From Bacteroidales bacterium (lineage in GTDB: Bacteria; Bacteroidota; Bacteroidia; Bacteroidales; GCA-2748055), in NCBI GenBank assembly GCA_021738565.1, contig JAIPBT010000009.1, forward strand, positions 1 to 64,000: 64,000 nt of DNA. Reading direction: 5' to 3'. Made by a program: the position numbers and the translations under genes. How positions within the stretch are numbered: position 1 is the first letter of the stretch; the number at the start of each line of letters is the position of its first letter. The notes under the pieces are model-generated. The model was not told the origin of the DNA. It saw only the letters and a list, made by a program, of their open reading frames with translations, and did no database searches. Of this stretch, positions 8,734 through 16,620 are shown one piece after another.

Positions 8734-9046
8734 TATGAACCAGTCGGATTAACTTCAGAGCAAAAAGCAAATGGATATTTTCTTTTATACTATCAATTTA
8801 TTAAGCACGCATTTGGATGGCGATATTCAAATCCGGACAAGAATCCGATATATTTAAGAACTTATTTTGATGAATTGCCTGAAAATCCAGAAAAGAAAGG
8901 CTCGACCTGAACAACTCTCGCGTAGAACGCAAGCCTAAATCCAGATGGAGCCTATGCAAATATAGTACAACATCCTCAACAAATGCAAATATTGATATAG
9001 TATTTTATCAACTAAATATGAGAAATGCCCTTCATTCATAAAAATA

Positions 9047-9075
9047 GCCCTCTGAAACAATTGATTTCAGAGGGC
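9047..9075 (-). terminator. Strong hairpin terminator
   Basis: A perfect 11-bp stem (GCCCTCTGAAA at 9047-9057 with its complement at 9065-9075) has a 7-nt loop. On the minus strand it is followed by a T-rich run (9045-9040). It ends the sdpR-sdpI transcript. Together with the tRNA-like sequence at 9079-9090 it also looks like the original terminator of a tRNA gene. Confidence 0.75.
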
Positions 9076-9078
9076 TTG

Positions 9079-9090
9079 TAGTAGCGGGGA
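9079..9090 (-). repeat. Copy of the tRNA-fMet 3' end (candidate attachment site)
   Basis: These 12 nt (TAGTAGCGGGGA on the plus strand) are identical to 10315-10326, the 3' end of the initiator tRNA gene. Read on the minus strand, an acceptor-like end is followed directly by a strong terminator, as at the end of a real tRNA gene, although no tRNA body is present. This is the pattern left when an element integrates into a tRNA 3' end. Twelve bases is short, so the reading is tentative. Confidence 0.4.
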
Positions 9091-9144
9091 TTGACGAAAT
9101 ATCTAACCTATATTTGTTGAAGGATCTGGCGGAAGCGGTAGGTT

Positions 9145-9801
9145 TTATTGATGTGCATGAGACGGAGTCTTGCGAAATAACATATAGGAATAAAAATGTG
9201 GTATAAAAACAAGTGTAAAAACGTATCCCACATAAATGACTGGCATATATGGTACAGGATTCACATCAAATAGAATTCCATATAAAGCACCTAGCAATCC
9301 ACCCACAAAAAAAACTTTACCAGCTAAACTGTGAGTTTTCTTCCATATCAGTTCATTACTTTGAGTCCATGAATTTTTAATGCCAATAAGATGTTTATGT
9401 TTTAACGTGGGATAAAGATTCCCAATGACTATGATATATACCATAGATAGAATAATTGCAATCCTTGACCAATTAAATGGTATTCCAATCTTTTGAGAGA
9501 TAAAAATCAATGATAGGAGTGATGTGAAACCAAGTATTATTGTTCTTATTCTGTGATAGTTTTTCAGATACTCTTGAAATGTTGTTTTGGGTACAATAGA
9601 TGGTCTCACCAGCAATATGAAGTACCAAACAATAGAGATGCCCATGACGAACATTATTTGATAATATATGATTTGTTCACTATTCAGTTGAAATGGTGCA
9701 AATCGTGGTAGTTTTTCATAAGCCAGGAAAATGTAAATGAAAGGCATCAGAATTAAAAGCCAATTAATAGCTTCCCTTTTCAGGAATTGCTTGTATTTCA
9801 T
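9145..9801 (-). CDS. SdpI-family immunity/membrane protein
   Basis: The 218-aa integral membrane protein has about six hydrophobic segments. The family signature is clear in the second half: GNLYPTLKHKHLIGIKNSWT followed by LIWKKTHSLAGKVFFVGG. SdpI in Bacillus confers immunity to the SdpC killing factor and can hold the SdpR repressor at the membrane. The gene begins 4 nt after the sdpR-like stop codon, so the two form an operon in the same order as Bacillus sdpRI. No sdpC-like toxin gene is seen nearby; it may defend against outside peptides or be a general stress protein. Confidence 0.85.
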   Translation of the reverse strand: MKYKQFLKREAINWLLILMPFIYIFLAYEKLPRFAPFQLNSEQIIYYQIMFVMGISIVWYFILLVRPSIVPKTTFQEYLKNYHRIRTIILGFTSLLSLIFISQKIGIPFNWSRIAIILSMVYIIVIGNLYPTLKHKHLIGIKNSWTQSNELIWKKTHSLAGKVFFVGGLLGALYGILFDVNPVPYMPVIYVGYVFTLVFIPHFYSYMLFRKTPSHAHQ

Positions 9802-9805
9802 GATT

Positions 9806-10066
9806 CTATTTTTTTTGATTAAAACTCATGAGCCATTGAATAATATCTTCAACTACAGTTATATTTAATGAGTATGTTATAAACTGTCCGTTTTTTTCAC
9901 TTAATACCAAATCAGCTTGTTTAAGCAGGTCCAAATGGTGGGATATACTGGGTTTTGTGATGTTAAAATGATCGGCAATCTCTCCAGCATTCATATCCTT
10001 TTCTCTCAACAACTCAAGGATTTCTCTTCTAATAGGATCATTTAATGCTTTAAATACACGATTCAT
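9806..10066 (-). CDS. SdpR-like ArsR-family autorepressor
   Basis: An 86-aa winged helix-turn-helix protein: VFKALNDPIRREILELL (helix 1), MNAGEIADHFNITKPSISHHL (recognition HTH), then the wing SEKNGQFITYSL and a C-terminal dimer helix. There are no metal-binding Cys/His clusters of the metal-sensing ArsR type, which matches SdpR. Its start is followed upstream by AT-rich DNA with TA-rich dyads where it may bind its own promoter. It is co-transcribed with the SdpI gene. Confidence 0.87.
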   Translation of the reverse strand: MNRVFKALNDPIRREILELLREKDMNAGEIADHFNITKPSISHHLDLLKQADLVLSEKNGQFITYSLNITVVEDIIQWLMSFNQKK

Positions 10067-10205
10067 AATGTATAATTATATATTTAGACAAATATCTAAT
10101 TATATCTTCAATTATCCAAATTTTGATGATTAAAAATGATGACCTGGAGGGAGGGAGCAGAGTGAGTGCCAGTGTGAGAGGGGTTTTTCGCGGCGCTCAA
10201 AACGC

Positions 10206-10296
10206 AAAAAAGAGTGAGAGTTCATCGCTCTGCAGTAGAGTGAGTGGGAGAGCGAGAGTGAAGAAAAAAAGAGCGAGAGTTCATCGCTCTCGCTCT
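10206..10296 (-). terminator. Duplicated terminator hairpins downstream of the initiator tRNA
   Basis: The second unit is a 10-bp perfect stem (10270-10279 with 10287-10296), 7-nt loop, and on the minus strand a run of seven T (10270-10264), an intrinsic terminator for the tRNA. A near-identical half unit (A run, GAGTGAGAG, TTCATCGCTCT) lies at 10206-10231, about 58 nt away, and the DNA between is a purine-rich GAGTGAGAG-type repeat. The stretch is non-coding even though frames run through it. Confidence 0.7.
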
Positions 10297-10317
10297 TCAC
10301 TCTCACTCTGTTTTTAG

Positions 10318-10390
<73 letters not shown>

Positions 10391-10427
10391 ATATGTTTAA
10401 AGAACTTTGTTATTGTTGTTGCGGATG

Positions 10428-10458
10428 CAAATATAACAGATGTTTAGGGATTCTCAAA
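10428..10458 (-). promoter_or_regulatory. Promoter of the initiator tRNA
   Basis: On the minus strand TTTG (10458-10455), a 19-nt spacer and TATATTTG (10435-10428) match the Bacteroidota consensus exactly. The box lies 37 nt upstream of the tRNA start and downstream of the cold-shock gene's stop codon, so the tRNA is transcribed independently. Confidence 0.75.
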
Positions 10459-10490
10459 ATATAGCGAATTATATATATGGCAAACAACCT

Positions 10491-10940
10491 CTATTTTACT
10501 ATCCCAACATTGTTTGCAACCATTCCCTTGGGCCCTTTCTCCATTTCGAAGCTGACCCTATTCCCAACACTTACATCATCCCTGGTATTGTTCACATGAA
10601 AGAATACAGATTCCTTCGAAATACTGTCCCTGATAAAACCGAAACCCTTCTGGGTGTCGTACATCTCAACAACACCTTCCCTGATAAGATCCTGAGGCTC
10701 CGATGTGTCCCTTGGAACACTGATTTCAATATCTTCAAGTTTTGATTCAACTTTTTTATCTTCCTCCGGCGGAGTGGAGGTAATGTTTCCATATGCGTCC
10801 ACGTAGGCAAGCATGTCATCGAGCCCGCTTTTCTTTTCTGTCTCCTTCTTTTGCTGCTTCTTGGCAAGTTTATCCTTGCGCTTTTTCTCTTTTGTTGTCC
10901 TTACTTTTTTCTTGTTGAAAGTTTCCCTTGATCTACCCAT
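10491..10940 (-). CDS. Cold-shock domain protein with basic N-terminal extension
   Basis: The 149-aa protein has a very basic, lysine-rich N-terminus (about residues 1-40), an acidic linker, and a C-terminal cold-shock domain (about 87-149). The RNA-binding motifs RNP1 (KGFGFI) and RNP2 (VFFHV) are present. The basic region probably adds non-specific RNA or ribosome contact. It begins a run of three small RNA-binding genes on the minus strand. Proteins of this layout are common in Bacteroidota; the specific RNA targets are unknown. Confidence 0.85.
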   Translation of the reverse strand: MGRSRETFNKKKVRTTKEKKRKDKLAKKQQKKETEKKSGLDDMLAYVDAYGNITSTPPEEDKKVESKLEDIEISVPRDTSEPQDLIREGVVEMYDTQKGFGFIRDSISKESVFFHVNNTRDDVSVGNRVSFEMEKGPKGMVANNVGIVK

Positions 10941-11095
10941 ATATAAATTTGATTGATTTTTCCTTCAAAATATGTACGCATTGATTGACCGAACATATTT
11001 TTCAATGGTTCCGGCACTTAATGTATCATTGTAAAAAATTAATACCCATGCCTTTGAGGGCGATGGGTATCAAATAAGACCTAATTGGAAATCAT

Positions 11096-11296
11096 TTATT
11101 TTACAACAACTACATCAACTGCAAAAAGGCCCTTGTCGCCCTCCTTGATATCAAATTCTACTTCCGTTCCTTCCTGCAATTCGTCTGCTGAACAATTCAG
11201 ACCTGTGCGATGTACGAACAGATCTTTTCCATTTTCAGGTTCGATAAAACCAAATCCCTTGATCTGATCATACCATTTTACTTTTCCTGTTTCCAT
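11096..11296 (-). CDS. Cold-shock protein, CspA family
   Basis: A 66-aa single cold-shock domain: GKVKWYDQIKGFGFIEPE with RNP1 KGFGFI, then DLFVH (RNP2), and EGTEVEFDI. The length is standard for CspA-type RNA chaperones, which melt RNA structure during cold or growth transitions. It starts 7 nt downstream of the RRM gene's stop codon, so these two are likely one transcript. Confidence 0.92.
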   Translation of the reverse strand: METGKVKWYDQIKGFGFIEPENGKDLFVHRTGLNCSADELQEGTEVEFDIKEGDKGLFAVDVVVVK

Positions 11297-11303
11297 AATT
11301 TTC

Positions 11304-11567
11304 TTAATACTGGTTTCTTACTTCTTTTTTTTCTTTGGCTATATTTACAATTATCTCACGATTCTTATAAACTGTACCTGATAATTCTTTAATGGCATTC
11401 CTGGCCTCATCGACCTGTTCCATCTCGACAAAACCAAACCCTTTGCTCTTCCCACTGTATTTGTCTGTGATTACTTTTGCGGTGGACACTCTCCCGTATT
11501 GTGAGAACAGTTCCTCCAATTCATTTTCTTCTACCCTGAAATCAAGGTTTCCTACATAAATATTCAT
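11304..11567 (-). CDS. RRM RNA-binding protein
   Basis: An 87-aa protein consisting of one RNA recognition motif: RNP2 NIYVGNL at the N-terminus and RNP1 KGFGFVEM around residues 40-47, with the usual beta-alpha-beta spacing and a short basic tail. The frame can be extended 25 codons upstream, but that stretch is hydrophobic and unlike the family, so the ATG at 11567 is chosen. It is followed closely by a CspA gene. Such single-RRM proteins are widespread in Bacteroidota and are thought to act as RNA chaperones. Confidence 0.9.
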   Translation of the reverse strand: MNIYVGNLDFRVEENELEELFSQYGRVSTAKVITDKYSGKSKGFGFVEMEQVDEARNAIKELSGTVYKNREIIVNIAKEKKEVRNQY

Positions 11568-11937
11568 TTTAAAATTTGTTACGCTCAGTTGATTCAAAAA
11601 CTGCAGCATGTTTAATACTAGATTAAAAAAATAGGCAAGCAAAAACTAAAAACCAAATAAGGAGAATAGTAAATAGGTGCGCTAATTCCTGAATCAGATA
11701 ATTGTTACAAAAGTAATTGAATTATTGATCTTTCCATCATATTTATGATAAAACAAAAAATATATTTATAAGGGAAGAATATAACATTTTTGCAATTTTA
11801 CATACAATATACTGATCTTCAGTATTTAAGAGTTTGTGACAAAATAATCTGGAGCTTTTGCAACTTTCATTTTTAGCAGCCGGGAGCATTTTTTAGTTTA
11901 TTCTTATATTTTTACATTCCAAAACTATACGACCAAT

Positions 11938-13095
11938 ATGAAAAGTAATTTCCTGAAATCCACACCCATCTTCCTGGCATTCCTGATCATGGGATTTGCA
12001 GATGCAGCCGGACCGCTGACCAGCCAGCTTCAAAATGATTTCAGTCTGAGCAATTTTGAGGCAGGACTGGTAACTTTTATGGCTTTCATCATGTTCGGTC
12101 TTCTTTCCATTCCCATGGGACTCTACCAGGACCGCAAGGGGAGAAAACACGTTCTGATGCTGGGACTTTTAGCAGCCCTGATCGGGATGATCCTTCCCAT
12201 CGCCGGTAATTATGAATCCTTTCCCCTGATCCTGGGAGGACTCCTGTTCATGGGAATCGGCGCCACCCTGCTCCAGGTTGCCGGGAATCCGATCATGAGG
12301 GATGTATCACCGGAAGGAAAATATTCCAGGAACCTCTCTTTCGGACAGTTCGTAAAGGCGATCGGATCACTTTCTGGTTCACTGGTCCCCATTCTTGCCG
12401 CGAGGTACTTCGGACTCGACTGGAAAGTGTTGTTTCCCATTTACGGAACGATCATCGCCATGGTGATCATCTACCTGCTGATTGTAAAGATTGAGGAAAA
12501 AGCAATGGATAAGGAAAATCCCGCCACATTCTCCTCCTGTTTTGGCTTGTTGAAAAATCCTTTTGTCCTGATAATGGTCGTAGGTATATTCCTGTACGTC
12601 GGTGCAGAAGTTAGCATGAGTGCCAAACTCCCCAACTATTTGTCGGAAAAATTTGACTTTGATATCAAAGAGAAGGGCCTGCTTGGAACCATGTTCTTTT
12701 TCATATCCCTCACCACGGGACGGTTCCTGGGCGGAGTCATCCTCAACTGGCTCGCACCAAAAAAATTCCTGGTGATCACCGCCATTGTATCTCTTGTTGG
12801 AATTGCCGGAATATACATTTCACCAACGGATGTCATTGCCACAGTATTTATCTTCATCATCGGGCTGGGTTTTGCCAACATATTCCCGCTGATCTTCTCC
12901 ATTACCGTGGATACAATGCCCGAGCGAAGCAATGAAATTTCAGGTTTGATGATCACTGCCATACTTGGAGCTGCTGTTGTGCCGATTCTTACCGGTGGTG
13001 TAGCTGACCTTCTCGGACTGATGTCCGGATTCCTTGTACCTGCCGCTTGTCTTGTGTATGTGCTTGTTATCGCCATTAAACCCGCAAACGCATAA
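11938..13095 (+). CDS. Sugar MFS transporter
   Basis: This 385-aa, roughly 12-helix major facilitator protein has the loop 2-3 motif GLYQDRKGRKHVL and GRFLGG in the second half. The pattern FLAFLIMGFADAAGPL and GATLLQVAGNPIM resembles the FucP/GlcP sugar-proton symporter group. Its stop codon abuts the start of the ROK kinase (TAA immediately followed by ATG), so uptake and phosphorylation of one sugar are probably coupled. The sugar cannot be told from sequence. Confidence 0.85.
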   Translation: MKSNFLKSTPIFLAFLIMGFADAAGPLTSQLQNDFSLSNFEAGLVTFMAFIMFGLLSIPMGLYQDRKGRKHVLMLGLLAALIGMILPIAGNYESFPLILGGLLFMGIGATLLQVAGNPIMRDVSPEGKYSRNLSFGQFVKAIGSLSGSLVPILAARYFGLDWKVLFPIYGTIIAMVIIYLLIVKIEEKAMDKENPATFSSCFGLLKNPFVLIMVVGIFLYVGAEVSMSAKLPNYLSEKFDFDIKEKGLLGTMFFFISLTTGRFLGGVILNWLAPKKFLVITAIVSLVGIAGIYISPTDVIATVFIFIIGLGFANIFPLIFSITVDTMPERSNEISGLMITAILGAAVVPILTGGVADLLGLMSGFLVPAACLVYVLVIAIKPANA

Positions 13096-14202
13096 ATGAT
13101 GGACATCCTGAAAGATCAGCGGATCGTACTTACCCTGGACGCCGGGGGTACCAACTTTGTTTTTTCAGCCACCCGGGGTGGCAACCCCGTCATGGGAGAG
13201 ATCCGTAAAAACTCAAATGCGCACGACCTGGATCTCTGCATACAGACAATGAAAGACGGGTTCTCGGAACTGCTGAATAACCTTAAAATAACACCGGTCG
13301 CCATCAGCTTTGCTTTTCCGGGCCCTGCCGATTACCCAAACGGCATCATCGGTGACCTTAACAACCTTCCCGCCTTCCGAGGTGGAGTGCCGCTAAAATC
13401 TGTCCTGGAAGAAGCTTTCAATCTGCCTGTATTCATTAACAACGACGGCGACCTCTATGCTTACGGTGAAGCCCTGGGGGGGATCCTTCCCGAAATTAAT
13501 GGCAATCTCGAAAAGGCAGGAAGCCCGAAAAGATACCACAACCTGGTCGGCCTGACACTGGGAACGGGATTTGGAGGCGGACTCGTAAGGAACGGGGAAC
13601 TCTTTATCGGCGATAATTCAACCGCTGCCGAAGTCTGGCTTTTCAGCAACAGGTACAACACTGATGTTAATGCCGAGGATGTCGTAAGTACCAGGTCTGT
13701 ACAGATGGAATATGCAAAACAAGCCGGCATTGAATACCCCAATGATCTTATGCCCAGGGACATATATAATATAGCCATTGGAAACAAAAAAGGTAACTCC
13801 AGGGCTGCAAAGGAAGCTTACCGCTTTATGGGACGCGCCCTTGGAGATACAGTCGCCAACCTGCTTACTTTCGTGGATGGCATACTGGTTATCGGTGGAG
13901 GCATCACAGGTGCGCGTGACCTCTATATGCCTTCGGTAATGGAAGAGCTGAATACAAATTACCACCCCTCAAATACGGAAGAACTTTCACGACTGGTTCA
14001 GCGAATATTCAACCTGGACGATGAACTTGAACAGCAGCAATTTTACCGCGATTATTCAAAGGAAATTCCTGTTCCGGGCACCGGCAAAACGGTTAATTAC
14101 GATCCCATTCCCCGCCTCGGTATTGCAACTAGCCGCATTGGTGCAAGTAAAGCCATAGCCATGGGCGCCTATGCTTTTGCACTCAGAAAGCTCGATGAAT
14201 AA
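13096..14202 (+). CDS. ROK-family sugar kinase
   Basis: The 368-aa protein has ROK/ASKHA features: phosphate-1 motif LTLDAGGTNFVFSA at the N-terminus, IPL-like VFINNDGDLYAYGE, GLTLGTGFGGGLV and a second phosphate/adenosine motif VIGGGITGA. The Cys-rich zinc site usual in ROK glucokinases (CxCGxxGCxE) is absent; the equivalent place reads STAAEVWLFSNRY. The N-terminus rules out a helix-turn-helix repressor. It is translationally adjacent to the MFS transporter. It probably phosphorylates a hexose or hexosamine; substrate unknown. Confidence 0.82.
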   Translation: MMDILKDQRIVLTLDAGGTNFVFSATRGGNPVMGEIRKNSNAHDLDLCIQTMKDGFSELLNNLKITPVAISFAFPGPADYPNGIIGDLNNLPAFRGGVPLKSVLEEAFNLPVFINNDGDLYAYGEALGGILPEINGNLEKAGSPKRYHNLVGLTLGTGFGGGLVRNGELFIGDNSTAAEVWLFSNRYNTDVNAEDVVSTRSVQMEYAKQAGIEYPNDLMPRDIYNIAIGNKKGNSRAAKEAYRFMGRALGDTVANLLTFVDGILVIGGGITGARDLYMPSVMEELNTNYHPSNTEELSRLVQRIFNLDDELEQQQFYRDYSKEIPVPGTGKTVNYDPIPRLGIATSRIGASKAIAMGAYAFALRKLDE

Positions 14203-14493
14203 TGTTCATCTCCAATACTGCCCCGGAAAAGCCCGATCCGGTTTGGCATTGTAATGAATTCCACCGGAAGGAAAAAACCTTTATCCAAAATGAAATCCTA
14301 TGGAATTGTATGCTTTACCGGAATTAATCCCATGTATTTATTATATTAAGCTCATTTGTATTATACTGGATTGAATTACACAACTTACACGAATGGACTT
14401 CGTTTTATTTGATGCCAATATTATTTTTACTTTGGAAGAAGAACTGAGCCTGTATCTGAAACAGGTATCATTTTTGTATTAGAAGTTCCAACA

Positions 14494-16620
14494 ATGAAAA
14501 ATCTTTTAAAGATGAGACATATCATTTTTCTTACCCTCGGATTCCTGATCACAGGCAGCTTGTCCGGACAGGGCAGCATCGACACGGTCCATGCTGCAAC
14601 CGATACAACAGTTGAAAACACCTACACAGGCAAACCGATTGTCAGTCCCATAGATACAATGCTGACCGTGGTGGATACAATTAAAATTCGCCATGATTCC
14701 TCTATTATGAAAACCGATTCCATTCAACCACAGAAAGATGCACCCAACAATCAACCTGTTGTCCTTTCAGTTGATTCAGCTGCCATGTACATAACAAATA
14801 TTTTAGGCCATGAACAATACTGGAGACCAGGTGGTACCGTTATGAAACAGTCGCTCCAACATCTGATCAGACAGTACTATGTACCTTACGACTCAACAGA
14901 ACAAAGACTGTCTGTATTTCCCTACGATTCAATCCTGATCGGTGAAACTGAACTTGTCAAAAATGATACATTGCCATTGAAATGGCTCAACGATTCAACA
15001 TTCATCATTGATACGACCCTCCTTAAAAAGGAGCCGTTGATTACCATCCAAACCGTATGGAAGAGATTGGCAGATACCACCCGCATCCTGATCAGGGAAA
15101 CCCGTACTTTTCAAAATGTGCCCAACGATACTGCAGACATGAAACAGGATACCCTGCCTCACGCAATTGTAGATACATCGCTGGTCAGTGACACCGTCGT
15201 TGAAACCGGAAAATTGCACCTGTTAAGACAGGATACGCTCATGGAGGTATTCATCGACAGTGCCAGCCTGGATGCAAAGAATATTCAGCTATATGGTTTC
15301 CGGAACAACATGGTCATTCCACCATTAATTCAGGAGGAAGAAAAAGCATACAGTCTGACTCCCGACAGGAGTAAAGTTGTTTTTTATGACACGCTGAAAG
15401 TCCTGACCGCAGACAAGGGATCTCCCTTTTATATAGTCAACAACAGGCGAATGCCGGATTCCCTTAAATCAGCAGTGCTCACTTTGACCGGGCACATTTA
15501 TAAGAGGGATTCTGTGATGCTGAATATTACAGATATGTATGGACATAAAACCCCCTTCTGGTTATCAGCAGATAATGATGAATTATACCGCTTCTGGATC
15601 AAGAACTATAAGAATGATTCCATTACCGTATGGCTTGGAAACCCTGAAAAATATGATCTTTCATTGTTTCTTGAAGAAGAAGTGCTGATCAACCGTCCGG
15701 AAAAACAACCTACACAGGAAATTCCGATTCCCAGGACCGAGCCTGAAAGTTTCCTTTTAAAGGTCGATCCACTGGAAGTGATCCCTGTATACTGGGACTT
15801 TGAATTCTCAAGCCTGCTTGCATTCAATCAAACCTATCTTTCCAACTGGTCGAAAGGAGGTGAAAGTTCTGTTGCTACGATGGTGGATTTAAAAGGCGGG
15901 GCCCAGTACAACAATACAAGGTCAGATACAAAATGGATCACCAACGGCCGGCTCAAATACGGATCCCTCATTACTGAAGAATACGGTATACGCACCAATA
16001 CAGATCAGTTTGAGATCAATTCGCAATACAACAAGGTAATCAGTAAAAAGGTCGACTTCAGTACGGTATTCTATATGAAAAATCAGATCGCCAGGGGTTA
16101 CAACTACCCCAATGATTCAGTTGTGGTATCAAAATTTTTGAATCCCGGCACATTCACTGTTGGTGTGGGTGCTGAATACAAGCCGTTTAAAAAGACTGTG
16201 TTTAATTTTTCTCCCCTTTCCTATAAGAACACTTTCGTACTGGACACAACCATCGATCAAACGGTACATGGTATAGAGGAAAATAAGATGGTGAGACAGG
16301 AATTGGGAGGTCAGCTTGTGGCAACAAACAGCATTACACTGCTTGAGGGGCTGGACATGTCAAATTCTGTCAGGCTTTTTGCCAATTATTTCGACCAGCT
16401 GCAGAATGTGGATGTCGACTGGGAACTGAACCTTGAAAAAAGGATCAACTGGTATTTTACCATCAGCTTCAACCTGCATATCATTTACGATAACGATATC
16501 CGGTTCCCTGTGCTGGATGATGCCGGTGAACAGGTGCTGCTGGATGATGGCAGTCCACTGAAGGAGCCAAAGATGCAACTGAAGGAATTTGTCGGATTGA
16601 ATTTCTCTTTTAAGTTCTAG
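14494..16620 (+). CDS. DUF3078 outer-membrane protein
   Basis: A 708-aa exported protein with a signal peptide (MKNLLKMRHIIFLTLGFLIT, cleavage near SLSGQ). The N-terminal half is Asp/Thr/Ser-rich and repetitive in DT/DS, with no recognised domain. The C-terminal part (about 440-708) matches DUF3078: AFNQTYLSNWSKGGESS, then alternating amphipathic strands ending in FVGLNFSFKF with a terminal phenylalanine, typical of a beta-barrel. Its stop codon overlaps the convergent TPR gene's stop by 3 nt in a CTAG. The function is unknown; the long N-terminal region is unusual for the family as I know it. Confidence 0.8.
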   Translation: MKNLLKMRHIIFLTLGFLITGSLSGQGSIDTVHAATDTTVENTYTGKPIVSPIDTMLTVVDTIKIRHDSSIMKTDSIQPQKDAPNNQPVVLSVDSAAMYITNILGHEQYWRPGGTVMKQSLQHLIRQYYVPYDSTEQRLSVFPYDSILIGETELVKNDTLPLKWLNDSTFIIDTTLLKKEPLITIQTVWKRLADTTRILIRETRTFQNVPNDTADMKQDTLPHAIVDTSLVSDTVVETGKLHLLRQDTLMEVFIDSASLDAKNIQLYGFRNNMVIPPLIQEEEKAYSLTPDRSKVVFYDTLKVLTADKGSPFYIVNNRRMPDSLKSAVLTLTGHIYKRDSVMLNITDMYGHKTPFWLSADNDELYRFWIKNYKNDSITVWLGNPEKYDLSLFLEEEVLINRPEKQPTQEIPIPRTEPESFLLKVDPLEVIPVYWDFEFSSLLAFNQTYLSNWSKGGESSVATMVDLKGGAQYNNTRSDTKWITNGRLKYGSLITEEYGIRTNTDQFEINSQYNKVISKKVDFSTVFYMKNQIARGYNYPNDSVVVSKFLNPGTFTVGVGAEYKPFKKTVFNFSPLSYKNTFVLDTTIDQTVHGIEENKMVRQELGGQLVATNSITLLEGLDMSNSVRLFANYFDQLQNVDVDWELNLEKRINWYFTISFNLHIIYDNDIRFPVLDDAGEQVLLDDGSPLKEPKMQLKEFVGLNFSFKF

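Larger units (their letters stand above)
5806..8910 (+). pseudogene. DUF3800 gene interrupted by an IS21-family element
   Basis: The first 94 codons (5806-6087) encode a DUF3800 N-terminus (IYCDES, FYGG, EMKWTKVTEN, KFRIMF). The IS begins TGA, creating an immediate stop. After the element the frame resumes exactly in phase: dropping one copy of the 6-bp duplication joins YE to PVGLTSEQKANGYFLLYYQF, then FGWRYSNP and LRTYFDELP, all typical DUF3800 text, up to a stop at 8908-8910. The rejoined product would be about 151 aa, shorter than the usual 200 or more, so the 3' end is also lost. DUF3800 proteins have an RNase H-like fold and occur in defence and mobile loci. It probably formed an operon with the primase-helicase. 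Confidence 0.85.

Noticed and set aside
9079-9144. Possible second tRNA gene
   Set aside because: Only a 12-nt acceptor-end match is present; no D, anticodon or T arms can be formed.
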